A stretch of DNA of 64,000 nt from Atrichornis clamosus (Eukaryota; Chordata; Aves; Passeriformes; Menuridae). The stretch's first letter is position 1. The number at the start of each line of letters is the position of its first letter. Below are positions 1 through 14,200 of this stretch, one piece after another. The notes under the pieces were generated by a model. The model was not told the origin of the DNA. It made no database searches and saw only the letters and a list, made by a program, of their open reading frames with translations. The stretch is taken from positions 1-64,000 of the forward strand of contig WBMZ01012204.1 in assembly GCA_013400975.1 (NCBI GenBank), in the 5' to 3' direction. A program made the position numbers and the translations under genes.

Positions 1-3000
1 CCAGGACATTTGCTGAGACTGGTACACACCCTTTGAGAGAAATTACTAAACCTTTTTCTGGTGCCTGCTCATCTTGGAGAGGTCCAGAGCTGCACATCAG
101 GGAGCTTCAGATCTGCCACTTTGTAAATGAGACATAAATACTGACTCAAGCTCCCCTGGCTGGGGCAGGAATTAAAACCCTGGGGCTTTCATTTTTGAGT
201 CCCTATCCATCATACCAGTGCAATAGTAATTAAAATATTCTTAGACCAAGTTTTAATGAAGTGCAATGGGTTGGTTTTGTTTTTAAGTGAGATTAAAGCA
301 TATTTTTGATTTGTAAAGCTACCTTTACAAATTTGTAAAGCCAGCTCCAGAAGCCAGGTTGTAGGGTATTCCCACAAACAGGTGTATCAGCTTGTTTGTT
401 GCAAGAGCAGCAATACCTTAAACTGATATTGCAGACATTGTACAAAGTAACCACAACCTTTGGCTGCTGCAGAGACCTCGAGGCTGTCTTTGCCCTTTTC
501 TCCTGCAGTGCTGTAGCTCAGTCCAGTGCGCGTTCACATGGGCAGCACACAACAAACTAACGGGAGCTGCAGTAACCCTCCCAGCTGGACTGTACATGTG
601 GAATATTGTAGGAGAGTCTCCTCCTTTCACTGCAATAGAGAATCAAAAAAACCCACAGAGAGTTGGGAGCATGTCTAATGAAATGGTGAACACTCAAGTG
701 AAAAAAATTGTTGAGACCAGTAAGGTCTTGCTCCATGGAAAGGGCTTCAAGGCACTACAGCACTGTGACAATAATTGCACAGAGAATTTGACTGCCACAG
801 AGAGTGTTCGTAATTGTCTCTTTTGGCAGCAACTTGAACAATTTACTCCTCTCCAATTTTCACCCCACAATTCCTGAAATTGCTTTTCATTTTTCTTTAT
901 ATTATACAACTGTGTTAAGAGGGAAGAGTAATTTCATATCCAATTCTTGTCTTAGCCCTTGACCCAGAAATAGCTATAAATACTGAGTAATATGCCCAAC
1001 ATCCCAAGTCACCGTCTTTGTCGCTGTTCTTGACAGCAAACCCTCTGACGAGTGTGACACTACCAGCTTGTCTTGCCACTCACCTCATTTTGAAGCACAA
1101 TGCCCCTCCGGGCCCCTGTTATTGCTAACACACAGGCTACACCAAGCAAGCACATCTTCAAGCATGTCGCCCTGCTGGGTACCACCGACTCAGAAAAGAG
1201 ACCATACAGTGTGAGGATATTGGATTTCTTTCAGTGTATTCTTTGGACTCTTCTGTTCTAGAAGTTCACCTTTAAAGAATGGCAAGGTAAATCACTGCTT
1301 TCACTGCACAAGTTTTCAATGCAGAATAAGGCCATATCTTAGTATGCATTTCAATCTTTTCTTTTAAGGGACAATCTGATACACTGAAACTGTTTCTTTG
1401 GGGATTCAATTAATATAGGTAAGGAGATTAAGTTACTTTGTGAGGAAGCAGAGGAGAAAGTAACTCTAACAGTTTTCCTCTGGGCTGCACAACTGTGAAA
1501 CCAAGTCGAGTTGAGAAGAGCGAGGAAAGTGAGATGTGAAGTGAGTACATGCAGCAGAAATCATCACAATGGCAATTAAAAAAAAATAAAATAGGAAGCA
1601 TTCCTAAAAGAAACCATATTCTCTTGAAGGGCATAACCCCTCAATAAAAGGCTTATGCTAGAAAGTGGCAGGAACTGGTTCTTATGATAAATTAAAACTA
1701 GCATCCGGCTAGTTACTGGACAGACTATTTACTAAAGGCTTTATGTCAAAATTTCCCAGCCTGAGATGCCTGTAAAGGCCCAGAGGCAAATAATCTGAGG
1801 AGAGGGTTTGAATGGGAAATATAGTGTTAGGATTTTCAAAGACTCAAGCATGGCATTACTTTTAAGACAAGGGATTATTTCTGTATTGGTATATTAGGAA
1901 ATCTAATGCGGGTGAGAATTCAGAGGTCATGAGACCAGACAGAGGAAATGTGTACACAAATTAAGGTGAAAAGATGGATGATACACACAAAGTTCTCAGA
2001 AAGGGATGCTGTGCACAGAAAATTGATTTACAAAGGAAGAAAGAGGGGGAAAATCCCAGCAGATCTGTGTTGGTAGATGCAGAGAGAACAGAAGAATGTA
2101 TAAAGACTGTATACTCTGCAAATCACTTTTGGAAACTAAGCAAGAGGCAAGCGGGAAAAAAAAGAATGAACAACCTCTTCTCTGTTTCTTATCCTTGCCA
2201 TCTTTAACTAGAAGAATAAGGCAGTGTGAAAAGCTGGGGAGCTTTGAAATTGGGACTGAAGGCAGGATTTGCCTTCTAATAGCAGGAATATGGGAATCAC
2301 TGTAATTGTTCTAACAGAGCTTTAGATATGGACAGATTGTAACTTGAATGATTGCCAGAGAGAGTGGCAGCATAGTGTAAAGGGCTCTGCCTCCCTCAGA
2401 CAGATACTTTAGCGGTTCCCTGGTTGCAAGTTTATACTTTGAACTCATCCAAGCACAGGGGAAGTCTAACATTAAGGACTGATGTGTGTTTGAGCAGTCA
2501 AATGTGATGAGAAATGTGCTGCTTCATCTTCTGCTCTGCACAAGGCTTCAAAGATGAACTATCTGAAGAGACAGGATGGCTCAGCAACAGACTGTGAGCT
2601 ACTTTTATTGTTAATAATTTCTAAACTCTCTCTAGGCCTTGAAATCACAGTTTCAGTTTTGATGCAGAATCTGAGTAAGACATCACATGAAGCTCTCTCT
2701 GTGTCCCTGATCCAGTCAATGCCCAGATGTCCCTCCACAGAGCTGCCTATATGGAAGGGCTGCCTACTGGGAGCTCCTGATTCCCTTAGATCTACAAAGC
2801 ACCACCACCCCCTCTCATGCTACCTCAGACCTGGTGTATCCAGCCTACTGGCTAAGCCACCTACCTCAGAGCCTGATCCAGAGCTCACTGAAGGTGCAGG
2901 GGCAGCTCTCCATCAATTCTGAAGATGCTTTAGATAAAGTCCTAAAATAAAATTATTAGACCACCTTGTTTACTGGAAATGAATGGAAGAAGAGACAGAT

Positions 3001-5035
3001 AGGACAAGGAATCCCACTGGATTGTCTCTAGCTTCCTTCTTGAGTTATCCTTCAAAGCTACAGCTATGGTTGACAGGAGAAATGTCCAGTTTTAAGAGTC
3101 AACTCACAATATCAGATATTTGATATTATGACAAAGTCACAGGTTAGACTAATTTAAACAAGGACACCTTTAAAATAGCTTCAAATAATGGCAAAGATTC
3201 TAAGAATTTTACAGTATTTGCACACCAGTGGTGACTTGCTGCAAGTGCAGAAGTATGACAGGAATACTGTACAAAATGAAGTCAGACAGATAAAAACTAT
3301 AGAGTCTTGCTATTGACCTGAGCTGTAGACTTCAACATAGATGTCTTTTACAGTTCAGTGAGGTGGCTCAGCTGAGAAATTTCTATCTAGCTTGTGGGTG
3401 AGAGCACCATCAGGCACAGGCACAAGCTGACTGCATTCAGCACGCATCTCTGTAGCAAATATCTGTTAAGGAGGCAGGCAAGAGAAAGAAAATGATTCAT
3501 TTGTGGCCACTTGAGATGTCAGGTATGGTCTTTCAGGAGGTTTGGAAAAAGCAATGCAATTCTAATTCTGCCCCAAGAAGACACATATTAGTTAAGGCGC
3601 AGTAGGTTATTTGCATAATAAATTAGTGTCCAAATGCTGATGTTGTCAGTATAATCACTTTGTATAAAGCACATTAACACACATAAAAGAGATTTGCAAT
3701 GATGAATGAAATGTCTTTCCCTCTTTTCTCCCCAATAAATTATTGAAAGCCATAGTGACACACAGAAAGTGATAATGACAAGAAATCCTTAATTATAGCA
3801 GCAAGAAGAATACACAAAACAAAGCACACTGGAGACAATAGCTATTAATCTTCTATAGTAGTCCTAGACAAATCTTTATAATTTTCACTTTGCAAATGGA
3901 AACTGTTTCTGTGATATTTACACATGTAACAGAACTGGAATTCTGAAACTAAAACTTTTTTAGACTCTGGAAAACCTGAAAATTTTGTAATTATGGAAAA
4001 TGTTATCACTCTAAATCTCTCATAATTTAAGTGTTTGGGAAGGCTCCCCATTCACCCAGTGTCAGGGGAATAGTTTGTAAAACTCTGAACATTTGCTGTA
4101 TGCCGTGACAGCTGCGTGACATTTATTTCTGGCACACGGTTCCCCAGACATGCTTGGGAGAGACTTGGGGACACAGCTGACTTTCCATGTCATTTTCAGA
4201 AATTCTCTTCATCCTGTATGCACACCAGCAGCTTGCTATCACTCAGACTGATTGCTGTTTTTCTAGCCTATATTTAATATCTCTCATAGATATCTAATTG
4301 CTCCCTCTGGGATCATGGCATTTAACTGATCACCATTAATCTCCACTCTCTGCTGTCATGCTCTATTGATATGAAGTTGTAGTTTCTATTCACCATGCTC
4401 TTCCCTGTAACTTGTTTTATAATCTCTCTGCTTTTCCATCTCTTAGTAGTACATTAAAGCAACTTCCTGACTTCCTACACTGCCTTATAACTCTTAAAGA
4501 CTGAAATACGAGTTAGTTACCTTATATCCAGTATCAACATAAGTATGATGGAAATCAACTCTCTCAATCAAAAGCCAGTAGTAGCAAGATGTGCACTTTA
4601 ATCTTACTTGTGCTTATGAAGCACATCTGTATTTGTACTTATATGAATTAGAAGTTTCATATTCATAATTCTTCTATGAGAGGAAGAAGATGCCTAATCC
4701 TGGCATAAGAACAGGGCCCCACCACTTCCCTAAGCATGAAGACAGAGGAACAAATATTAAGTCAGGAAAATCAAAAAGGTGAAAGTGCAGTGAGGAAAGG
4801 GAGGGAGATTATTTCAGTGAAGACCAAAGCAAATCCCAAAGAAGATTTGGGGCATTAAAGTTAGCATTGTTCTTTGTAGTTCTTACCTCAAAAGGAAAAC
4901 TCAGTACTCAAGGGGTCCACAGCCATGTGGGTGAGGTGAGCACTTCTAAGTTAAGAGTACATAAATCTTACAGGTTTGAGTTTGGGAAAGTACATCAAAC
5001 CTGGTTCCTGATCTGAGACTGAATTGTCGTCAATG
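1..5035. other. Intergenic, 3' side of ALKBH8; no gene recognised
   Basis: AT-rich sequence with scattered short open frames (the longest 122 codons at 2554-2922) that match no family I know and lack splice or codon evidence. No repeat family was recognised. In mammals CWF19L2 lies on this side of ALKBH8 but no exon of it is seen. Confidence 0.5.
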
Positions 5036-5153
5036 TCAAGTTGGATGGGACTTCGAGCAACCTGATCTAATGAAAGGGGTCACTGCCCATGGCAGGGGGT
5101 TGAACTAGATGGTCTTTGAAGGTTCCTTCCAACCCAAACATTTCTACGATTAC
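5036..5153 (+). mobile_element. CR1 LINE 3' end fragment
   Basis: It matches the CR1 3' terminus: TTGGATGGGACTT, then CCCATGGCAGGGGGTTG, and a diagnostic TCCTTCCAACCCAAAC near the end. It is heavily 5'-truncated, leaving about 120 bp, and non-coding. Confidence 0.85.
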
Positions 5154-5819
5154 AATTTTTCCCATTACAACTGGATTCTTTGTTTTGCTCCACAGGCAGC
5201 TCTAGTATTCCTGTCCCACTGCTAGAAAGCTGAAACAAAACTGCTTTTGCTCTGTTTTATTCCATTTGCCTGGGCCTGGTTCTGTGTGCCAGCCCATCAG
5301 TTACTGCCTCCTTTAAACAGATGCAGTGGCTCTATTTGCACAAGGAGTAGTACCACCAGGACAGTGCAACCACTTTGCAAAGAGGTCAAAGAGGTTAGAC
5401 TTCGTATGGTGTCACACGCCCCAGGCCCTCCCTGCTATTACCACAATAAATAAGGAGACAACAAAGAACTCAGTATTTACCTTGTCAAAGACAGACTGTT
5501 TTGCAGACTAAGGTAAAAATGAGCTTTCAGAGTGTGTGCGTGCATATCTTAAGAGGTTAGAGGATGTGTTTGTCCAGCACAGCAGGATGGTTCTGTCTGC
5601 ACAGTAACATACATGTCTCTATAGAGCAGAAAACCTTGCAAACATTTCCTGCAACAGAACAGGAAAATATTCCAGGAAAATAAAAATTGCAGTTCTGTAA
5701 GCAAGTCCTTCTGTCTCAGAGTCTCTCTCTCAAACCACTGAGCTAACAAAATGTGCCAGAGGCCCCCATCTACAAGCTGCTTGATTTACAGGGAATTCGA
5801 CTAGTCCTGCCCTTTCTAT
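5154..5819. other. Intergenic spacer between two repeats
   Basis: Unique-looking sequence between the CR1 tail and the LTR-like repeat. No gene, RNA or repeat was recognised. Confidence 0.4.
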
Positions 5820-6785
5820 CTGTATTGGTTTTGCATGGCCAGGCTTTGGTAGCAGGGGACTGCAGGAGCAACTTCTGTGAGAAGTTGCTGGAAGCCTTCC
5901 TCATGTCCAGCAGAGCCAATGCCAGCCAGCACCAAGAAGGACCCTCTGCTGGCCAAAGCCAAGCCCATCAGCAATGGTGGCAGCACCTCCTGAACAACAC
6001 AGTTAAGAAGGAGGAGAAAATTATTGCACAGAAGCAAATTGCAGTAGAGAGGAATGAGGAAATGTGAGAGAAGCAGCTTTGTAGACACCCAGGTCAGTGC
6101 AGAAGGAAGGGCAGAAGGTGCTCCAGGTGCCAGAGCAGAGATTCCCCTGCAGCTCTTGGTGCAGACCATGGTGAGGCAGCTGTGTCCCTGCAGCCCATGG
6201 AAGTGCCTGGGGGAGCAGAGATCCACCTGCAGTCTCTGGAGGACCCCACGCTGGAGCAGGCAGATATCCAAAGGAGGAAGTTACCCCATGGGAAGCCCAT
6301 GCTGGAGCACACTCCTGGCAAGATCTGTGTCTCCATGCAGAGCCCACACTGAAGCAGGCTTTCAGGCAGGACTTGTGATCCTGCAGGGGACCCATGGAGG
6401 AGCAGTTCTTGAAGAACTGTAGCCTGTGGGAAGGACTCACATTGGGAGAAGCTTGTGGAATACTGTCTCTTGTCAGAAGGACACATATTGCAACAAGGAA
6501 AAAGTGTGAGGAGTCCTCCCCTGAGGAGGAAGCAGCTGCAGAAACATGATGAATTGGCCATAATCCCCATTCCCCTGTATCACTGTGAGGAGGAGTTGGA
6601 GGATGAGAAATAATTAGGACCAGGATGAAGGGAGGGGTGCAGGGAAGGTGTTTTTAAGATTTAGTTTTACTTCTCCTTTTTCTACTCTGTTTCGCCCATG
6701 ATGGTAACTGGTGTTCATTATATTTCCTCTCCCCTGTTCAGCTGAGGAAGGGCATGATGAAACAACTTTGGTGGGCACCGGGCAG
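5820..6785 (+). mobile_element. LTR-like interspersed repeat (avian ERV type), probably 3'-truncated
   Basis: It begins near TGTATTGGTTTTGCATGGCC and runs to TTTGGTGGGCACCG, both of which I recognise from a high-copy bird repeat of ERV LTR type. The middle is a degenerate tandem array with units of about 40 bp built on CCCATGGAAG, CTGGAGCAGGC and similar words. This array leaves both strands with open frames of 120-160 codons that are by-products, not genes. The usual 3' terminus is missing and no target duplication was found. The family name is not certain. Confidence 0.6.
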
Positions 6786-9700
6786 TACAAGAGTTCATCT
6801 TCTGCTCACTGTGCCAAGGCCAGTCCTTTAAGCTCTCTGAAGAGAAGCTGTGGTCCCCATGCAGCTTTTTGTGGCTCTCAGTTAGCAAAGCAATGCAGTC
6901 ACCATCTGCTGACCTACACCTCTCCCTGCTAAGCTTAAATTGAGCACTTCCAGGGAAATCCAGTCTGCCTCAGGTCTGGAGATTTTGTCACCGGCTTGGC
7001 TGCACCAGAACATCAGCCTGAAGGACTTCTATGAAGGTAAAAGAAGTCCTCCGTGTTTTGCAGGTTTCATTTTTTGCTGTCCCCAGGACAAGAAGTCACA
7101 TCATCATGTCCTTACCTTTAAGCCCACGGATGCTCTGAAGCCCTTGTTTTGTCAGGACACTGCACCACATGGTACAGATCCATCCAATGCAGGGTCGGGG
7201 CACCTGACCAGGGGTGGCCTGTGGTCTCTAGAACAGGAAACTGAGAACAAGGGGGACAGAGATCTTCAAACAGCCACCTCTGGTCACACCACCAGATGTT
7301 TGCCTGCACGTGCACAGAGCTAAACCAAGGGTCGTATTTGGGCCAGAGCACAAATTCCCACCTCCCTACTCCTGGGTGCACTGTGATGACGACTGGGAGG
7401 ACTGACATAGGAGAGGCATTGGCATTCACAGCACAGGTCACAGCCATATGGAGCTTTGCTTTATCTTCTAGACTGCAAATGAATAACCATTTACACACAT
7501 TTGTTATTTAAATAAGGCCAGAAAAGGAACATAATTGCTATGAAAACCACTGCACAGTGAAACCTGTAACATTTAAATCCAACTGCTGACCTTAAAGAGT
7601 TTCATCTCATTTTGCTTCCAGGAGGTAAAAAGGGGCAAGTGAGTACTGCAGAGGGCAGCTGTGGTGGCTCCTAATTCTGTGTTGTAAATTTCTGCAATAC
7701 ATTTTGTTAACATCTGCCATCCTCCCTTGTCATTTTCTCCTTCACCACTTGATTCCTCTTCGAGCACCTGAAGAGACTGCCTGACTTTAATCAAAGAAAT
7801 ATTTCATAACATTTCCAGGCCTTAGAGGATGTCAGAGTACTTTTAACTCTTCTAGTGTCTTTGAAGAGCTGACGTGCTGCTGGGACTGTCCTCTAGCTCA
7901 CAGCCCTCAGAAATGCCAGGAAAACCCTCTTTGGTAAGGAATTATATACTGCCTGTTCAACCCAATGTGCCTGTACAACCAGTGCTGCCCGAGCTGGTGT
8001 TCTCCATGCCAGAACCTCCTTCTAGAACCAGGATCCGCTGAGACCCATCACCATCAGGCTCCCTGGACAGGGACTTTCTGCTCTGAGCCAGTGTGAAATG
8101 GATCGGAAAGGCTGCTGTGACTCAGCTAACAGGAATACCTTGCAGGAAGACTGATGGTATCCAAAAGGCAGATAGCAGAATCTGACTCTTCTCTCAGACA
8201 TCCCAGGTGCTTCACTGCAGAGCTGGTGAAAGAGGCAATCTGACCTATTCATACCCGTGACAGTCAATAAATGATGTTAATCCGCCTGGAAGTCAAGAAG
8301 TGCTGAATGTGACACCAGACACTGCCTAATGCTGCCTCTGCCAGGGAAATGGAGGGAAAGAGGAGAGCTCTACAGGAGCCACAGGGCCTGCAAAAAATAG
8401 ATCACTCTGTCGCATAAAGCCCACATTCAATTATTCAGGGTTTATGTCTACTTGACGCATTTGAACCCCAGGTTAGAAGAGCACTTAACCCCGTCCACTC
8501 AGAGCCAGCAGTGAATTTGAAGGCAGCACCTCTGAGCTGCCTGATCCCCAGTCAGAACAAGAGAACATTGAGTAATCAAGGACAACTGCAGACCTGATTC
8601 CTAACTTGCCACACAAGGTCAAGATATGGCAGCACTTCAGACTTTCAAGCAGTGGTTGTTTCTTGCCAGAACACTGTAAATTCTTATGGCAAATGCAGCT
8701 ACAGGCAATGCACAAATGTAACAGCAGCTGCCGTGTGCTCAGCAGGAGTCCAGGCACCAGCAAACACAGGGCCATGCAGACACAGAGCATGAAAATGAGT
8801 CCTCCTACTTTATTCTACATTAATGCAATCCACATAATCAGAAATAATAGGCCGCCCAATTTAGTGAGTTAGTCCCTGCACAGACACCCAGCAGAGGCCA
8901 TTCCTGCCCTTTCTCAGCAGTGACACGATGACATCCTGTAGCACTGCTCCAAGGAGCTGTCCAGGCTAGCTCTGGTCCCACAGTCCGTCCAAGAAACGGG
9001 TGAGTTCCTGCAAGACGTGCATCCAGCTATGTGGTATTAATTGGATGTGTGCAAATCAGCTCCTGAACATGCCCAAAAGGGCTCGTTGCTACAGACATGC
9101 TTCCTTCGCTGACCAAAGGAAAGAAATCAGCTAGGACATGGCTGCTGCTACATGGACAACATGTGCAGCTGAGGAGTGAGACCTTCTTCCCCAAGGGCTC
9201 TTGGGAAGCTGACAGTGAGCAAAGCCCAGGCCAAGAGAACTATGGTGGCAGCAAGCTCCTCTCCTACTGCTGTTATTTCCCTCAGATTTTCTCCATTATT
9301 AGATGGGAGCCTAGGACAAATGGTGACTGCAAGCAGGCTGCCAGCACAGCAGCCTTTAACTTGCACGTGTGAGGCAGGCAGGAGTAGGCCAAGGGCACAC
9401 AGCTGTCCTCTGAGTCCCCACATGATTTAGGATGGGCACCTCCATTTAAATGCCGTTATTTACAGCAGCACAACTGCCAATACCATAGATCTTGCTACAA
9501 CTACAGGCAATAAATCAATATAACAGGCAAAGAGGGCATAGCTCAGCAGCACCAGTTTCCAGGGGCACCAAAGCCACTCACTGTACAAAAGTCAGTCCAT
9601 TATAATTTAATTCTAGAAATGCATTGCAGGTGGCACGCTCCTTTGACAACACAAGAGTTGTATTAAATAAATTGCACAAGTCACTGTAGGTCCCAGCCAA

Positions 9701-10600
9701 AAGGGCTGCTCTGCATCAACCAGCCCAGCATCAGTTCCCCTCTACTCCAGTTCTTTGCTCTTCTGAAGTGCAGTAAATAAACCTTCTTCCACTGCCAACA
9801 TTTAGGGGTTGAAACTACCCAGCAGAAAACCTGCCAATATTGCCTTCACTTCAGTGTTTTCCCCTTTATTTTCCCCAGGGGTAACTGAGGGACACCCCAC
9901 CCCCCAAGTCCTGGTGCTAGAGGCACAGAGAGGCAAGCTGCCAGGAATGCAGGTGTGCAGCAGAGCTGGTCTGGCTGTTCCAGCTGGGCAAATCACACCT
10001 CTGAGGAGCTTTCAAACAACACTACAATGAAGAGCTACAGAAATCTGGGGAGTAACAGCATAAATTGTGGGTGTTTGAGAGTCAAGGAAGAGAAAAATGT
10101 CTGTGGTATCCCCACTGACTTTCCAGTTCCCTTTGAGGAAATCATTATTACCATAACCAAGAGAATAAATTCCAAACTGAAAGACACCTGTGACCCCTCA
10201 TGGACACCAAAACAGGCAGGACCAAACTTGAGGCAGAATTTTGACTCTTTGGCTAAACTGCTTCATTTGCCATTCATTCTCTCCTCCCTGACCCAAAATT
10301 TTACACAGCAAAGAGCTCTGCCTTTCCTGCCCAGAGCTCCATTCCAATTAGCTGTGGGCTGCAGGGAAACCACTATAGTTACATCAACATAAACTATTGT
10401 AAGAGAAGGGAGAACCAGGCCCTTTGTCTTGAAAAGTTCAACACTGGCCTTACTGATTTGCATGGCCAGTATTTTTCCACTTAATCCTCTTCACTGCAAT
10501 TCAGAGCAGAAAAGCAAACACTCTGCAGAGGTAGTGTCTGAGTTTGGCCATTATTTTGTTAACATATGCACACAGTGCTAGCCATTGTTATTAACTCAAT
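6786..10600. other. Intergenic just 3' of ALKBH8; no gene recognised
   Basis: No recognisable exon, RNA or repeat. Open frames of up to 145 codons (9955-10392, 6940-7323) have no family resemblance and overlap frames on the opposite strand. Slightly higher GC than the rest of the flank around 8500-9450. Confidence 0.45.
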
Positions 10601-10608
10601 ACACAATC

Positions 10609-10614
10609 TTTATT
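10609..10614 (-). terminator. Polyadenylation signal AATAAA of ALKBH8
   Basis: AATAAA on the minus strand lies about 102 bp past the stop codon. A GT-rich stretch (CTGTGTGCATATGTT) follows about 35-45 bases downstream, fitting cleavage near 10590. This predicts a short 3' UTR of about 125 nt; longer isoforms cannot be excluded. Confidence 0.6.
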
Positions 10615-10715
10615 CTGTTATTTTAAAGGAAGCAATAGCTGCAGCCTGCGTTAAAAATACCTTTCACACTGTAAAAAACAAAGACAACACTACAGATAGT
10701 AGAGGAAACACCAGA

Positions 10716-11285
10716 CTACAACTTTTCTAGAATCACACACCAGTTTCCCTGATCATAGTAACTCTTTTGAATCCTCACACAATCCAGGGATCTGCATGCT
10801 GCTTCCAGTTCTCCTTCACAGAACACATGGTAATAGCGGTGGAACACAGCGCTGAGTTCTTGTGATTCTTTGGAACCAGCTGGAAGCAACGCTCTATCAG
10901 TGCTTTCCTCTTTCTTTTTAGTACCACCTTTCAGGTGCCAGGGGACCAGCAAATCTTGAGAGTGAAACGAGGTTCTGTTTGTGTGAACAGGCAGTGTGGA
11001 GTCAGCTCCTGGCTTTGCATCACAGCCTTCGTCCTTCGAGTCATTAAGGAGCTGGTCAGAACATGCTGAGTCCTGGCTGCTGTTATCAGCCACTTGGTCA
11101 GTAAGTGGTCTCTGGACTGTGCCAGTATTCATCTCCTCCTCTTTGTTTTTATTACCATTCTTTTCCTTAAGGTATTTAGACTTCTGGTTTTTGTATTCCT
11201 GTTCCATTGCCCAGACATAGATGAGTGCCATTCCACCAGGTCTTAGAAGCCGGGTTAGTTCACGGATAGCAGCCAGTCTCCGCTC
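10716..11285 (-). CDS. ALKBH8: ALKBH8 coding exon 12 (methyltransferase C-terminus, stop)
   Basis: It has acceptor CTTTCCAG and 189 codons plus stop TAG at 10716-10718. It starts [18 protein letters not shown] and includes [12 protein letters not shown] lysine-, glutamate- and serine-rich insert of about 80 residues follows, a variable region in the family. It ends with [23 protein letters not shown] and YYHVF...[10 protein letters not shown] blocks conserved in the C-terminus. The terminal residues match mammalian ALKBH8 closely. Confidence 0.96.
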   Translation of the reverse strand, partial: ERRLAAIRELTRLLRPGGMALIYVWAMEQEYKNQKSKYLKEKNGNKNKEEEMNTGTVQRPLTDQVADNSSQDSACSDQLLNDSKDEGCDAKPGADSTLPVHTNRTSFHSQDLLVPWHLKGGTKKKEESTDRALLPAGSKESQELSAVFHRYYHVFCEGELEAACRSLDCVRIQKSYYDQGNWCVILEKL

Positions 11286-14200
11286 CTGGAAAGGAAAAGC
11301 AAAAGTGCAAAGCTCATACACAAACAAAAAGTCAGGAGAATGGAATGGCAGCAATTCCTCCTTACTGTCCCTCCCAAGATACAATAAAAATTGAAAGGAA
11401 GGGGGTTTTTCCACTATTCATTTTCATTTATAATATAGTCCATCACTATGTGCAAGCCAAGACGTTTTCCTGAATACAGTTTCTTCATCAAAAGGGGTGT
11501 CAAGCATTGGAACGGGCTGTCCAGGGCAGTGGTGGATTCACCACCCATGGAGGTATTTCAGACCTGTAGATGTGGCACTTAGGGACCTGGTTTAGTGGTG
11601 CACTTGGCAGTGCTGGGTTAATAGCTGGACTTGGTGACCTTAAAGGTCTCTTCCAGCCTGATGATTCTATTATTGTCTTTCCATTTGAAAATAGTTCTCT
11701 GCTGAACAGGATTTCTTGGCTGCATCAGTCCAGCGGCAAAAGACACACACCTCTTCAAGAAGGTGACTCAAATCTACCATACCTGATGATGCACACGCTA
11801 AGTTTGCAGCTGAAGGGGTCAGATTTACAGCTTGAACACAGATCCTCTGACCATCAGAACAAAGATGTGTCAGCCTTCTCCAAAACAGACGACCTTCTAC
11901 TTTTTTACATTGGATTTGGAAACATTCGCTGTATTTCTGGTATGGAAAGATCTGTGGGGCCCCTCTAGGATGGCTTCATGGTCTAGAAGCTTGTTACCAT
12001 TGCACAGCTCCTGCCAGGAGAACTTTACACAGCCCAGAGATATAGCAGGCTAGTGGGTAGTGTCCCATTTGTTTGGAGAGGGATAATGAATGCACAGAGA
12101 CAAAAACCCAGAACCACAAGATCTGCCCAAGAGCTCAAGATCCGGGCCTGGAAGCAATATATCTCTTGATTCCCAAAGCAGCACCCACTTCTCCAGTGTC
12201 ATTAGTTGCAAGCAGACAAAAATGAAACCCAAACACCTGGACCAAAGCTCCACAAGGAGCAAGGGCATCCAACAAGCAGAGGGAGAATGTGAACAGAAAG
12301 TCTAAGAAGCAGTAGAAGCACAACAGCTTAACTCTGCTCTGAAAACTGCTTACACCACATGGAAACCTTCGATTTCTTCCCATTTTGTTCTTCCCTTTAG
12401 CTTGCATTGTAGTACCAGCAGCTCTGCACAGCAATACAACAGTGCAGTGGAGCACAGAGAGGGGTGACTTACTGCTGTTGAGAAATGGTGTATTACAGCA
12501 ATAGAGATGCAGGCATCACAAGAACCGCTGCGGATTGGCACTGACAGGGCATCACAGACAAAAGCCTGGAAATGTTTTTCTCCACAAATATCCACCAGGT
12601 TTTTGCTGTGATCACAGCCAACCTAGAACAGAAAATGTTTCGTTAAGCTTTTCATAAGAGGGTAATTACAAGACTGGAATATGATTTTCATTTCACGCTT
12701 ACAGAAAGAGTCATCACAGGCTCCTACTGAGGGAACACTATTTTAGTTTAAAATCAAAACAAGAGCAAGTATGAGAAAATAGCCTTAAGAGGAGTAGATG
12801 GTTCCCAGGTATAGACAAAAACAACCCTGATGCTTACTTAAAACAAAGATGAAAGACTGGATATTAGACAGCTCATTATAGCACCTTGATTTTGAACCAG
12901 CTTAAGACGGACCAGGTCTCAATCTAACTTTTCTTCAAAATCGATCCAAGGTATCTCAAAATGAGCAAAATGAGAGGTGACCTAACCTCAGTATTTTCAT
13001 TTCAATTGCCACTGACAACATCTGAAGCACCAAAGTACTGAACTCACAAAAGCTGAACTACAAGTGCAAACAACTACCCAGTGACTTTGGTGGCATCACT
13101 AAAGTACGTCACACAGCATCACTGATCACCCAGGTTTTGTCATTTCACTGCAGGTAAGAAGTGCCCAGATACATTCCTCTTACCCCTCAGTATCACAATC
13201 CACAAAAAATTTAAGCACAACATAATTTTTCAAGGTTCTGGAAAATGGTTCCCCTAGGAACCATTTCAGAACATCCCATAAAACGTCAATTTTTTTTCTC
13301 TTTTAAACCTTGCCCAGTGTCCACATCACAAGTGCTAAGAAAAACTCAACATCTCTGAAAAATCAGCGTCTTGAAGTGGGTTTTTTACATGCTTGCATAA
13401 AAACAGTAAATCTAAACTGATCAAGATCCTTTCTGAAAGAAATAGTGAGGCATGCGCCACCCTCATTTCCATGTCTGCCATGTACAATGAATACTCAAAC
13501 CAAAGCCCTGCTACCAGGTTGTATATCAAACTTTGCTTGTATGAGAATAATAAATTTATTGTTTTCAATGACCAGCAACAAGTAGATAGCCGAGAACAGA
13601 TTCAGAATCCTAAATAATTACTGTTGACAGTGTTTATTGCATTTGACACTGAAAGAATACTAAACCATCTTTGATGCAAGAATAGCAAACAACTTGCTCT
13701 GCTTAATCAACCCAGAAAAGACAACAGTGCTGCTAAAATTAAAAACCTCTTTTGCAATGGTAAGTGCAAAATCATAATTTTTCATTTTATCAGTTCAAGT
13801 ATTTTTATCTTTCAGCCTACCATCACAGTTTTGAAGAAAACCAGGATTCTGTTGCAGTCTTATGGCCTGAAAGCTTACCGGTGAGCTGCTTTCTTGTCAG
13901 GTCCCTGACTTTTGATCCAAAGTAAATGAAACAGTTGTGAAAATGCCAACCTGACAATACAAGATAATCTTCCACAAAACCAGAACTATGAATATGTACT
14001 TACTGTCCTGTCAACTAGCAATAAATAGACCTGAAAAGATCAATCCTAGCATTACTTTCTTCACATTCATTCCTTGGCCTCTCGCATTTACTAAAGCACT
14101 GAGTGAATAATGTCATTTAAGAATGAAAAGAAGGAAACTCTTGTTTACTTGAAAGCAAACATAAATCCCCATCATTTTACACTGGCAGCCAACTAAAGTG

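Noticed and set aside
2554..2922. 122-codon plus-strand frame near the left end
   Set aside because: No similarity to CWF19L2 or any family I know; length is within chance for this sequence.
3609..3616. ATTTGCAT octamer
   Set aside because: A single 8-mer occurs often by chance and has no supporting context.
5816..6570. Overlapping open frames of 120-158 codons on both strands
   Set aside because: They are by-products of the degenerate minisatellite in an LTR-like repeat; both strands open at once and no domain is seen.
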